Shown piece after piece: positions 9,447 through 19,254 of a stretch of DNA of 64,000 nt. A model generated the notes under the pieces. The model made no database searches. It was not told where the DNA came from and saw nothing but the letters and a program-made list of their open reading frames with translations. Origin of the DNA: Pachysolen tannophilus NRRL Y-2460 (Eukaryota; Ascomycota; Pichiomycetes; Alaninales; Pachysolenaceae); the NCBI GenBank assembly GCA_001661245.1, contig KV454016.1:928268-992267 (forward strand). The letters run 5' to 3'. The position numbers and the translations under genes are program-made. The stretch's first letter is position 1; every line of letters starts with the position of its first letter.

Positions 9447-9805
9447 TCTCAGTAGAGATCTCAGCAGACAAACACTTTGAAACCGTTAAAAAACCTTTAT
9501 TTTTTATTTCTTTTCTCTTTTTTCTTTTTAATATATATTAATGTACTATTTTTATTATAAATCTAAAGAAACAAACAAACCATGAAAAGCAAAAAGCAAA
9601 AAGAATATCAAATAACACATCAGAAACATTTAGCAAAGCAAAAAATACTAAAACTTTTCCTCTCTAAACGTTGGCATAGATTAATCGCAAAGCAATAGTG
9701 AAATAAATCTAACCAAGAAAAGCAAAAACAAAAAAAAAAAAAGAAAAAGCAAACAGAATAAATCTATATAATTTTTAAAAAATTTTTTAAAACGGATGGG
9801 AAATA
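9447..9805. other. Convergent spacer LOT5/SPE1
   Basis: An A-rich stretch containing many AAAGCAAAA-type units (about 9587-9760). It probably holds the overlapping 3'UTRs and poly(A) signals of LOT5 and SPE1. No gene is seen. Confidence 0.5.
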
Positions 9806-11467
9806 CTATTCGCTGCAAACATACTTGACACTAGCGGTCTGTGTAAAACCGTTAAATGAAGTAGAAGCCACTGAAGTATAGGCACCTATATTATCGAAAA
9901 ACATCCAATCACCGACATTGAGGAGATGTGATAAATAAGTTTTTTCACTGATACAATCCAAACCATCACAGGTTGGACCCCATATAGAAGCTGGATATCT
10001 TTTTGTAAGTGAATTTTCATATTCCTTGTAGTACAAAAATTCTCCATCTCTAGTTAAGATTCTTGCAACTGGTTTTTGATGATCATATAATATACAATTC
10101 AAGTTACCATATAAACCGTCATTAAGGTACAACATAACAGCTTTCTCGGTATTTTCCTTTTCATTTGTAATTCCTTGAAACTCTTCTTTAGGTTTTCCTG
10201 AAGCATCAGTACCTCTTCTAGCAATGATGTGACATGCTAGGGTAAAAGCTGATGAGACCATATACCTTCCAGGTTCTGCAATGATTTTCAAATTTGGATA
10301 TAAATTTTCTGGGAAATTTTCATCCAATGATTCATTTGCAACTGATGAAGATTCTTCAAAAGTTTCCAAAGTAAAACCTCCTCCAATATCCAAGATATTC
10401 ATATCAATACCCAAGTGCGATTTGGCATATACAAATAACTCTTTTGAGTCCTTGATTGCCTGACGAAGAGAGTCCAAGTCACTAAAACCAGATCCCACAT
10501 GGAAAGCTACACCAACTAAATTCAAATCCAAACTCTTGCATAATTTCATTAACTCGACTGAAGTTTCAAAATTTCTTGATCCAAACTTTATTGATAACGG
10601 ACATTGAGCCATTTGATCATTTGTAGCAATTCTTAATAATAATTTGCAATTAGGATGTAATTTTTTAATTTTATATAATTCGTCAAAATTATCAAAAGTG
10701 GTTAAATTGACATCAACTTGTTTACTATATCTAATAAAAGAATTTGATTTGCAAGGGTTTGCATAAACAATTTTTTCTGGAGATATACCCATTTTCAAAA
10801 TTTTATCAATTTCACCTTTTGAAGCACAATCAAAATTACATCCTAATTTATCCAATAAAGTTAAAACTTTTGAATCATTATTGCATTTAATTGCGTAAAA
10901 AGGTTGGACTCTTGGTAATTTTAATTTCCAATTTCTATAAAGTCTGACAACTTCACCTAAATCACAAACAAAAAATGAATCTTCTTCACCAGCCAAACAC
11001 TCATTAGGGTCAATTTCCATAATGTGATTCTTCAATTCTTCACCAACAGCTAATCTCGAACGTCTTTTTGAATTCTGATCAAATATTTCACCTGAACTAA
11101 AGTTAGCAAAAGCAGATGAGAAAGAAGTCTCATTATTGGCAATTCCAGAAGTAGAAGAAGCAGATGAATCTGACAACATCATTGTTCTAGCGATCAAGGA
11201 GTCCAGAGAAAAAGTGCTCAAATTGGAAGAGACTGGAGTTAATGGTTGTTGTTGCTGTGGTTGCTGTGGTTGCTGTGGCAGTTGCTGACTTTGATCCAGA
11301 CCCAATTCAAGCTCACAAGACTCAAACTTGTCTTCAGTTGTGTTATTAGCAGCACGCAAAACATTAAACGGAGCTTTTGAGGAACTAGAAGTTCCAATAA
11401 ATCTTGAAGAATGCATATTAGAAACAATTGATCTGTATTGACTTAAAATTGAACGATTAGTAAACAT
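9806..11467 (-). CDS. SPE1: Ornithine decarboxylase
   Basis: PLP-dependent decarboxylation of ornithine to putrescine, the first step of polyamine synthesis. The protein has 553 residues. The PLP lysine lies in PFYAIKCN (Lys194), the glycine-rich phosphate loop in LDIGGGF, EPGRYMV binds the cofactor, and the dimer-interface active-site cysteine is in WGPTCDGLDC (Cys500). The first ~135 residues are an extension with a Gln/Pro repeat (QQPQQPQQQQP) and Ser-rich stretches, so the enzyme is longer than S. cerevisiae Spe1 (466). Yeast and animal enzymes are destroyed by antizyme-directed proteasomal degradation, and the disordered N-terminus would be the place for such a signal (inference). It is tandem with ASH1, as in S. 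cerevisiae. Confidence 0.97.
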   Translation of the reverse strand: MFTNRSILSQYRSIVSNMHSSRFIGTSSSSKAPFNVLRAANNTTEDKFESCELELGLDQSQQLPQQPQQPQQQQPLTPVSSNLSTFSLDSLIARTMMLSDSSASSTSGIANNETSFSSAFANFSSGEIFDQNSKRRSRLAVGEELKNHIMEIDPNECLAGEEDSFFVCDLGEVVRLYRNWKLKLPRVQPFYAIKCNNDSKVLTLLDKLGCNFDCASKGEIDKILKMGISPEKIVYANPCKSNSFIRYSKQVDVNLTTFDNFDELYKIKKLHPNCKLLLRIATNDQMAQCPLSIKFGSRNFETSVELMKLCKSLDLNLVGVAFHVGSGFSDLDSLRQAIKDSKELFVYAKSHLGIDMNILDIGGGFTLETFEESSSVANESLDENFPENLYPNLKIIAEPGRYMVSSAFTLACHIIARRGTDASGKPKEEFQGITNEKENTEKAVMLYLNDGLYGNLNCILYDHQKPVARILTRDGEFLYYKEYENSLTKRYPASIWGPTCDGLDCISEKTYLSHLLNVGDWMFFDNIGAYTSVASTSFNGFTQTASVKYVCSE

Positions 11468-13319
11468 TTATACCTTCTATCTTCAATTGTTGAAAAAGAT
11501 AAAAAGCAAAAATAAGAAGAAGAAAAAAAAAAACTAAACTATGATGTTCCGTTTTTCTTTCAAACTAATTAGTTGACAATAACTCCAACTTTTTAAGTCT
11601 CAATTCTTAAAATTCAAATGAAAAATAGAAAAAAGTTAACAAAACTTTCCCCGTTAAAATAAAAACACACACACTGTTTGGTATCAATTAAAATTCTCCA
11701 ACAAATCTCAGAAAATAGCTAGAATGTTGATGTCGATGATGGTGGCAATTGATCAATATCTTTAATCGAAATACAACTTCATGCGGCAGCTCTCGTCTTA
11801 TAATTCCTTTCTTTACAATCAACTAAAAAAAATTTTTTTTTCTTTTTTTAATTCCTTCAATTCCAAAAGTATTTTGGATTCTTACTTTACTAAAGTCAAA
11901 TCTACTAATACTATCAGTTTCGAAACCTCAAAGATTATTTTAAAATCTGAATCAAGTATTTATAAAAGTATTTAAAGTAATACAAAATGTTAAAGTTTCA
12001 AATATATTTTTAGGAACTCATCTGAATTTTTCACCCGGCAAGAAAAAAAAAATTTTTCATGAAAAATTTTTTAGTGCAAAAATTTGTAGCAAACAAAATG
12101 TGAGCAATTGGATGGATATTTTACAAAGTAATGAGTAAAGAAAGAGTAAATGAGGTTGATTAGAAGTATATAATTTATGTTTTTCAAATCTATAGCAATT
12201 TTTTCAAACTGGTGTAGTTGACAGTTTTTTTCTTTTTGCTTTCTTTTAGTTGTCTTTTAAGTTGATGGACTAATAGATGAAAAAGTAATTTACTTTGTAG
12301 TATCTCTATTTTAAATGCGCAATAGCAAAACTTTATCTTTTGAGATGGTCAAAGTTGGTTTCCATTTCAAGTTATATGATTGTCTTTGCGTATTAATGTG
12401 ATTAACGCGAGTTAGCAATTGTAATATACCTTGAAAAAAAAAAGAAAGATTTCTCAAAAAACTCAAAAAAGAAAAATGCTTGCACCAAACTTGTTAATGT
12501 CAATGATGTGCTGAAAGTGGATATGCATGAGCTAATGAGGAACTTATCATACCGTACGATTTCATTCAAATCCAAATTACAAAGTGGGAAATCTTCAAAA
12601 TGTGTTACAAATGTTTGCATTGTAATGGAGAAGTCGAATTAAGTGAGGATTTCAAATGATTCTCCAAAAGATTACATTTTGCCATTTCGTTTTTTTTTTC
12701 TATTTTTTCTTTATCCTTTTTATTATTTTTATTTCTATTATGAATAATGATGATGGGACTGTATTTAATTTAATTTTTGGATGGATTTTTTATTACAATA
12801 TTTTTTTTTTTAACTTTTTATTTTCATTTCATTTTAGTCCTTTTCTTTTTCCTTTTTTTTACTATTTATTTGTTTTAATCTTCATTTATTGATTTTTTTG
12901 TATTCTATATAATCAACTACACTAATAATTACCATAATATATAAATTACCATTTTAAAAACCCCATTCATTAAACAAGTTGAACAAGTTGAATAAGTTAT
13001 TTATCTAAGTTATCAAAAAATGCTTTACTATGCATTATCATGCATGCGGCTCCAAATATTCATTTAGATGGGCAAAATTTTACAAACATTTTAATAAGAT
13101 TAACGAAACATCATAGCCCCACCTTGGTCTTAAATATTGAGTTATTTAAAGGGTTCAGCTTTAGAGAAACTAGCCGAACAAACTTGGTAATAGTCATGGT
13201 CTCATGCAGAGAGATTGTAGGAGAGTGATTTGTAAGAGGAGGCCGTGATAAAGGTAGTAAAAGTGGTAAAAGTGGTAGAGGTGAGGGTGGGGGTCATAAT
13301 AATTACAAAGATGATGGTT
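11468..13319. other. Long (1.85-kb) spacer upstream of SPE1
   Basis: Between the 3' end of ASH1 and the start of SPE1, both on the minus strand. Short frames at 12402-12620 and 12656-12892 consist of Phe/Lys runs from poly-T/poly-A and are not gene-like. A near-palindrome AAAAATTTTTCATGAAAAATTTTTT lies around 12047-12072, GCATGCA dyad copy 2 at 13028-13051, and a purine-rich GGTGGTAAAAGTGG repeat around 13250-13290. It is probably the SPE1 upstream regulatory region and the ASH1 3'UTR. A hidden short RNA gene cannot be excluded by eye. Confidence 0.5.
13028..13051 (-). promoter_or_regulatory. Dyad GCATGCA-N6-TGCATAG, copy 2
   Basis: On the minus strand this reads AGCCGCATGCATGATAATGC and then ATAG. 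It has the same arrangement as the dyad at 3789-3812, but one half-site is imperfect. It lies about 290 bases past the stop codon of ASH1 and 1.5 kb upstream of SPE1. Confidence 0.4.
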
Positions 13320-15134
13320 TCACAGAAAATTTGATCCATCTTTATCCCATACTTTCACAGTGCCTCTACTTTTCATCAATGTCCATTCACCTTTCAGTGG
13401 AATTCTTAAACAATTTTCATTAAGACAATGGGCACCTGTTTTCTTATAACGTAAACCACAAGAGTTACACAATTGTCCAGCAGTTACTAACCATGAAGGT
13501 CTCCAACATGGAGAATGAATCGATTTACATGAGATACAAGATCTAATGTTTTGATGACGTGGTGATCTTGGGGATTTCTTTGGTCCTGAAATTGCTGATG
13601 TTGGCGAGGTAATTGTTGTTGTTGATCCATTTACCGCTCCTGTTGGCGAAGAGACAACAGAAGATGATACATTTATATTTAATGAAGGAGGTGAAAGTAT
13701 CTTTGTAGTTGGAGTTGCTAATGAAGTAGTGGAAGTTGTGGTCGTATGAACAAAGGTGCGTAATTGTGGTGGTTTTGGTTTAGTAGATGTACTATTTGTC
13801 TTTATTTTATCGTTATTCATATTTGAAATTACTTGCAAAGGCAAATCTGTAGTAGTTGATGATGACGATAAAATTGATGATAAATGGAGTAATTGACGTT
13901 TCTTATTTGCATCCAGTGTAATATTTTTACCTCCTTTAGTAACTTTATTTATATTATAAGATGGTATAATAACATTAGTACTTTCATCACCAGAATCATT
14001 ATTATTCACATAACTTGTAAATCCTTTTGCAAAAACATGATCGTATTGTTTTAAATTCAATTCCTTATTGTATAAATGTGTATTGTTATTCAACAATGTA
14101 ATATCTTTTAAATATCCCGATGATTGATAAGTATAATTATTTTCAAATGGAAAATTAATTAATGATGAAATTTTCATTTTATCTTTATTTCTTAATTTAT
14201 TATCAACATATTCTGTAAGTTTTGCCAGTCTTGTAGAATTTTTCAATTTATTTGAAATCGAATCTGTAAATTTTACTGAATTAATATTTTTAATTTCATT
14301 ATTCTTCAAATGTTTACAATATTCTTTAAAACTTGAATATGCTTGTGGATCTTCAGCTTTAATTAAAATTTCAATCCTTTGTTTCCATTCATCATGATAA
14401 CTTGTTTCACAATCACTATCACGGCGATTCAAATGACCTAACTCATTATGGTCAATAAAAGAATTAGAGAAAGAAGTATCCGGGTATAATTTAGACGAAT
14501 CTTTCAAAGGTATGCTTATTTCATTTTCAGTAAAAATTTGAGCAATTGGTGAACTCAAGACATTTTTTTCATTTGTAGCAGCATTAGTTGATTGAGGTAC
14601 AAATGATGAAGACAATGATGGTGCAACATAATTAGAATCTGATGGAACTGGTGTTATCAGTTTATTACTCTTCAAGGCCACAGGCGATGGAGAAAATGAT
14701 TTGGATCTATCTTCTATTAATATTGCAGATGATCTTAATGGCGATAACAATTTAAAATCAGAACCAATTATAAAGCTGGTATTATTTGAATTTGTTGGTA
14801 ATTCATAAGGTGGGGATGGTGGTGCTGTCCTTGCTCTTTTAAAGCTGCCAGTGGTATATGATACATTTCCATCTGCGTCCGAATCATCATCAACATCTAA
14901 ATCCAATCTTCTTTTTTTAGCAGTTAAAAAATCTTTAGCACTAAACATTATCTCTGAAGATGATTGATCTGGTGTATTCAATGCATTAGTAGAATCTACT
15001 GTCAAATTCATCCCTGGTCTTGGACAATATTTAGAAGTTTGTCTTGCTAAACGATCAGCAGGATCACTATGAGACCTAGCATGGTTATTATTACCGTTAC
15101 TGTTATCCAAATGGTTAATCGCAACAATATTCAT
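13320..15134 (-). CDS. ASH1: Ash1-like GATA-type zinc-finger transcription factor
   Basis: A 604-residue protein with one C-terminal zinc finger, CISC-(19)-CNSC at residues 533-559, inside the Ash1-type context SPCWRPSW and [14 protein letters not shown] followed by a second Cys pair (HCLNENC) and IPLKGEW. S. cerevisiae Ash1 (588 residues) represses HO in daughter cells after its mRNA is carried to the bud tip. The rest is Ser/Asn/Thr-rich and probably disordered, with a basic KKRRLDLD patch near 75. The protein ends about 20 residues after the finger. Neighbours SPE1 and MTR2 are the same as in S. cerevisiae. Whether HO-type switching exists in this species is not shown, so the target genes are unknown. 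Confidence 0.85.
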   Translation of the reverse strand: MNIVAINHLDNSNGNNNHARSHSDPADRLARQTSKYCPRPGMNLTVDSTNALNTPDQSSSEIMFSAKDFLTAKKRRLDLDVDDDSDADGNVSYTTGSFKRARTAPPSPPYELPTNSNNTSFIIGSDFKLLSPLRSSAILIEDRSKSFSPSPVALKSNKLITPVPSDSNYVAPSLSSSFVPQSTNAATNEKNVLSSPIAQIFTENEISIPLKDSSKLYPDTSFSNSFIDHNELGHLNRRDSDCETSYHDEWKQRIEILIKAEDPQAYSSFKEYCKHLKNNEIKNINSVKFTDSISNKLKNSTRLAKLTEYVDNKLRNKDKMKISSLINFPFENNYTYQSSGYLKDITLLNNNTHLYNKELNLKQYDHVFAKGFTSYVNNNDSGDESTNVIIPSYNINKVTKGGKNITLDANKKRQLLHLSSILSSSSTTTDLPLQVISNMNNDKIKTNSTSTKPKPPQLRTFVHTTTTSTTSLATPTTKILSPPSLNINVSSSVVSSPTGAVNGSTTTITSPTSAISGPKKSPRSPRHQNIRSCISCKSIHSPCWRPSWLVTAGQLCNSCGLRYKKTGAHCLNENCLRIPLKGEWTLMKSRGTVKVWDKDGSNFL

Positions 15135-16396
15135 TATCTTTTCAAAATCTTTAATACCTCTCTCACAAATAACCTTTAAACTAATTTGGTCCTTATTTGC
15201 GTAGTAACTTGGGTAATCAATATGTCCCCAAAATAAACAAAGAAATTTAATAACGTTAAATTAAAACTTAAAAAAAAAAATAAAAAAAAAAGTTAAAACA
15301 CACACGCACAAAATTATTGTTATTGTTGTATGTAAGTATTAATTTTGTTCTTTGAAACCAGTAAATACCTTTTGCTTTTTTTGGTAACGAATGGAATAAA
15401 CAATTAATTGCAAATATTTGTATATAAATATATCAATATATATATGTATAAATATATATATATATATTTATATGTATATTTATATTTTCTTTTTTTCCTG
15501 TATACAAGGTATGTATGTATATATTAAAAATGATTTGATAATTTGATCTTATTGTTTAGGGAAAAGCAAATAAAAAGAAATTAATTTTAAAAGTATAGTT
15601 TCAAACTTTAAACAACCCTAATCTGGAAAAAAACAAAAAAAACAAAAAAAATAAAAAATGTTAAGTAGTACTAAACGAATGAATGACAATCAGAGTTGAG
15701 CAACAAAGAGATACGAAAAAAAAAGAGAGAGAATAGATAGATCAATAAATGAGGTTTTATCTTTTACTTATATAGGATATGTCAACACAAAGTTAGATCA
15801 GGAGGCAAGTCAATACAATAAACCATCCTTCTCCATCTTTCACTTTTCTTAATTCATGGCAGAACTTTACCTGCTAGATGAAATGCATAGATTCAGTCGA
15901 ATCAAGGGCTGGACGCTGTACATTTACGGAAAAAGTTGAATAAACTATTATAAAAATTATACATCTTACCAATAAATAAGCAAGGTTACCCGTCTTTGGT
16001 TTCCCAAAACGGCACTGACCCAAAAGCAGGGCAGATCTAAAGTTTAAACTTAGTCCCCAAATCCAAATTAGGACGCATTGTTTTGCGCGCAATTTTTTTT
16101 TCTTTGTCAATAAAATTTGACCCAAAATGTGCGCATGTGTCCTGCTAATTGTGTGCTCTTGCAGCAACAGGCGTGTTTGTTTCCTTTGTTTGTGTTTTCT
16201 TAATTTTTTTCTTTTTTAATACTGTTGAAAAGATGCCCTGTCAAATAAAATTTCCAGTTAAAGAATAACAAGTGTAAATTTGATTCAATATACAAGAAAA
16301 AGACTATAATTAAAAAAAAAGATGATAATGATGATCATACTCTAGAGTACGTACCATATCATAAAACTAACAGATAACAAATTGCTATTTATCTTT

Positions 16397-16440
16397 CACA
16401 CACACACACACACACACACACTCTCTCTCTCTCTCTCTCT
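16397..16440. repeat. Compound microsatellite (CA)12(CT)10
   Basis: Uninterrupted CA dinucleotides at 16397-16420 pass directly into CT dinucleotides at 16421-16440. Both strands are purine/pyrimidine asymmetric in the CT half. Confidence 0.95.
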
Positions 16441-16500
16441 ATTTTTGGCTTTGACTTTGGCTTTTTTTTAATATTTAAAGTTTGAACAGCCAAAGCCAAA

Positions 16501-16576
16501 CTTCCTAATTCGGAAACTATCTGTTTTTGTCAATTTTTGTCAATTTTTCCCACCTCTTCCTTACCGAATTAGGAAG
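16501..16576. promoter_or_regulatory. Paired Mcm1 (P-box/ECB)-like sites as a 13-bp inverted repeat
   Basis: CTTCCTAATTCGG at 16501-16513 and its exact inverse CCGAATTAGGAAG at 16564-16576, 50 bases apart. Each contains a CC-N6-GG core that fits the Mcm1 consensus (CCYWWWNNRG), with the TTCC/GGAA flanks typical of early cell-cycle boxes. GGCTGG, the core of Swi5/Ace2 sites, occurs 46 bases further on and again at 15907. S. cerevisiae ASH1 is a Swi5 target at M/G1, so an M/G1 control region is a reasonable inference; it could serve ASH1, MTR2 or both. Confidence 0.45.
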
Positions 16577-16757
16577 GAGGCAAGAGAAGTCTTTCTTTGC
16601 AGACAATAATTCTTATGGAAAGGCTGGTACAAAATATTTAACAAATACTATTATTTTAATTTTGATTCAGATCAAGAGATCAAAACTGGAAAACCGTTAA
16701 CCCTGAAGAAGCGAGAGAAAAAAAAAGAAAGAAGAAGAACAATAGTAATTAATAATA

Positions 16758-17390
16758 ATGTCTGCAGCAAGTGATCCGAGTAAGTTTGAATCAAGTTTGA
16801 AAAGAAAAAAAAATTTTTCTTTTTTTTGTATAGTATAGTATAGTATAGTATACTAACATCACAATATAGCGAGTAACGTTGAACCATTTTTGAAAAAAAT
16901 TATATCGACTTTGGATAATCAATTCATAACGTCTCCGAGTCAGTACCAAAATAATGTGCAATTGTTTAAGGCATCGATCTTGCCTCAGTTGAAACAGCAG
17001 TCTGCTGTGATTATCAATGGGTCCCCATATGCTTCCAAGACGCAATTGCAAGAGATCTGGTCAAATTTACCAATATCACAACATCAACTAACATCTTATG
17101 ATACTCATCTTATACCTGGATCCGGTACATTTATCATTAGTTGTAGTTTAAAAGTGAGGTTTGATGAAAGTGGGAAGACAAGATTAGGTGAAAGTGCAGA
17201 ATTAGTACAGAATAATAGTCATACAGGTAATACAAATGTTCTGGTAGTAAAATTATGGAGTAGTTGGTACGGGGTGAATTTGAATTTAGTCGTTGATGAG
17301 ATAATAAGTAGTAACACAGATGTTGAATCGATTAATTCTTTTAATTATAGATTTACTTATAAGCCAGAAAATTCAATTATCAGTTTATAG
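16758..17390 (+). CDS. MTR2: mRNA export factor Mtr2 (spliced)
   Basis: Exon 1 is 16758-16779 (22 nt) and exon 2 is 16870-17390, joining to a 180-residue protein (S. cerevisiae Mtr2 has 184). The join reads MSAASDPTSNVEPFLKKI. Mtr2 is the NTF2-like partner of Mex67 in nuclear export of mRNA and of the large ribosomal subunit. Diagnostic matches are PGSGTFIISC, KVRFDESGK, WYGVNLNLVVDE and the C-terminal FNYRFTYKPENSI, all in the same order as in yeast Mtr2. Exon 2 alone has no ATG, so the intron is needed. The position next to ASH1 matches S. cerevisiae, where MTR2 also has an intron near its 5' end. Confidence 0.9.
16780..16869 (+). other. MTR2 intron (90 nt)
   Basis: Donor GTAAGT at 16780, branch point TACTAAC at 16851-16857, acceptor ATATAG ending at 16869. 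Five TATAG-type units (about 16827-16850) run directly into the branch-point sequence. The phase-1 junction produces the Thr codon ACG. Confidence 0.9.
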
Positions 17391-17823
17391 GTATGATACA
17401 AAACTGAAACTAAAATAAAAATTTTTTTCTTTTTTTACTTTCTTTAAATCATTCAATTCGGATATTTCTATAACGAAAGATCAAGAGATATAGCTAAAAT
17501 ATGAAACACACGTATATGTATAATAATAATAGTAATAATAATAATAATAAAAAGAAGAGAACAAAACTCCAAATAAAACTCAACAATAAAAAAAAAAATA
17601 TATATATCTAAAAAAAAGGAAATCCATTCAAATGCTAAGGAACAAGTATGACAAGATCAACAATTCACAATTTGTATTGACTTGTCTTTTTCTTTTCCAT
17701 TCTATTCAGTAAAAAAAAAAAATATAAAAAATCCACAACTATTCATTCAAAATAATAAAAACATGCTTTTCTAAAAATCCATTCATCTATCCATCAATCT
17801 ATTCATTCTTTTTTCCCCTTTTT
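17391..17823. other. Convergent spacer MTR2/PUN1
   Basis: A-rich and TAA-rich 3' flanks, including an (ATA)n run near 17520-17550. Nothing gene-like is seen. Confidence 0.5.
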
Positions 17824-18720
17824 TTAATATCTTTTAATCATTGGGACTTCTTCATCTTCATATCTCCTCATTGGCCTTGAACAGCATGAGAAACGTGTAG
17901 GTTCTGTTGAGAAGCAACATGAACTGAACAGCCATAATACTGATGCTATTAAACTTGATGCACATGCAGCCCAATAAAAACCTAGATATTCTGGTGAAAG
18001 GTGAGCTTCAATACCATAAGTTGAAACGTATTTATCCAATTCTTTCTTAATATAGAGATACATTCCTGTTGATGCACCACAAGCCAAGATAAATGATATA
18101 AATGATATGAAGGACAAAAGGGCAACAAAACATGAAAATCCTCTTGAACAAATTGTTGGTATAGTTAATATCATTACCAAAAATGTCAATACAATACCAA
18201 TTATTGTACATACAAAAATTAATTTTGATAAAATTTTTGCAACTTTAACATATGATTCAACATTACTTGGTAAATCTATATCTGAAACATCAGTAACTAC
18301 TGAATCAATTTCTGAAGTAACTGAAGATATATCTGTTAAATTCAATTCACTACTAATTAATTCTGTAACATTGAAAACATACATCAGTTTTGGAGTTGAA
18401 CAATATGTAAAATTAACATTCCCAGTATCATATGATTGTAAAGTTGTTCCATTTTTTAAATCTCCTTTACAATACCCCCACATTCCTATTGTATAAACAT
18501 CAGAAAGTCCAATATCTGTATCTGAAATACCAGAATCAGTAGTTAAATTTGCCAATAACAGAGGAACTTCAACTTCTGAAAAATCAAGATCTATTAAAAA
18601 AATATTAGTTAAAAAACTATTATTACGAGCAGAACCAGCACATGAAAAACATGATAATACCAAGGCAACAACAGAGAAAAATGTTGGGAAAAGAACAAAA
18701 CAAAAACGGAAACAACCCAT
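17824..18720 (-). CDS. PUN1: SUR7-family tetraspan membrane protein, Pun1-like
   Basis: A 298-residue protein with four predicted membrane segments: about residues 6-27 (FVLFPTFFSVVALVLSCFSC), 163-186, 195-215 and 243-266. The first extracellular loop holds the family motif G-W-G-Y-C (GMWGYC, about 81-86) and a second loop cysteine (CSTPK). The start FCFVLFPTFFSVVALVLSC-AGS resembles Pun1 (YLR414C), a plasma-membrane protein induced by nitrogen stress and placed in MCC/eisosome-type patches. It is followed on the same strand by an INA1/FAT3-like gene; YLR413W (INA1) and YLR414C (PUN1) are neighbours in S. cerevisiae, which supports the assignment. Confidence 0.75.
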   Translation of the reverse strand: MGCFRFCFVLFPTFFSVVALVLSCFSCAGSARNNSFLTNIFLIDLDFSEVEVPLLLANLTTDSGISDTDIGLSDVYTIGMWGYCKGDLKNGTTLQSYDTGNVNFTYCSTPKLMYVFNVTELISSELNLTDISSVTSEIDSVVTDVSDIDLPSNVESYVKVAKILSKLIFVCTIIGIVLTFLVMILTIPTICSRGFSCFVALLSFISFISFILACGASTGMYLYIKKELDKYVSTYGIEAHLSPEYLGFYWAACASSLIASVLWLFSSCCFSTEPTRFSCCSRPMRRYEDEEVPMIKRY

Positions 18721-19254
18721 CTCCTTGTTTTAAGTCAAAAAATTATAAAAATAAAAAAATCGTAACAAAATAAATAACTTTTATGCAAAGAAATTAACAA
18801 CAAATTCTTTCCTTTTCAATATTAAATTCTTATTTATATATATATGAAATATAAATAAATCAGATCAAAAACACCAACTTGTTGACAGATCAAGAATAAT
18901 AATGAAAATAAATATTAAATTAAAATAATCACCATCCTTTCTATTTATAACTCATCATCATTTTATTAAAATTTCCAGACATGGCATATTTTATGCATGT
19001 AATTTTTTTTTTTAATGAAATAGATCATTTAAAAGAAGGCTGGACTTTTTACATTTTAAAACTATTTTTAATATTTTAAAAAGAAAATTTAGGAAATTAA
19101 AGATTATATCATTATATCATATAATGAATAGATCAGATTAAGAAAAGGGGCATTTATTGTCCTTAATTTTTAAAAAAAGTTTTCCTTCTTTTTAATCTCC
19201 TTTTTTTTTTTATGCTTTTTTAATTATTAATTATTAAATTTTACTTTAGTAAAA
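18721..19254. other. Spacer between two membrane-protein genes
   Basis: Very A+T-rich tandem spacer with homopolymer runs. No gene is seen. Confidence 0.5.

Larger units (their letters stand above)
15135..16757. other. Long divergent ASH1/MTR2 control region
   Basis: 1.6 kb between divergent genes. It includes TA-rich runs (15420-15490), a stretch less A+T-rich than its surroundings (about 15880-16170), two GGCTGG motifs (15907-15912, 16622-16627), a compound (CA)12(CT)10 microsatellite (16397-16440), an inverted pair TTTGGCTTTG / AGCCAAAGCCAAA around it, and a pair of Mcm1-like boxes (16501-16513, 16564-16576). The 97-codon minus-strand frame at 15874-16167 has no recognisable content and is not called. 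Confidence 0.55.

Noticed and set aside
12402-12892. Short frames on both strands in the SPE1 upstream spacer
   Set aside because: Products are Phe/Lys/Ile runs created by homopolymers.
15874-16167. 97-codon minus-strand frame in the ASH1/MTR2 spacer
   Set aside because: No recognisable motif, probable regulatory DNA, start context weak. The lower A+T content alone favours chance open frames.
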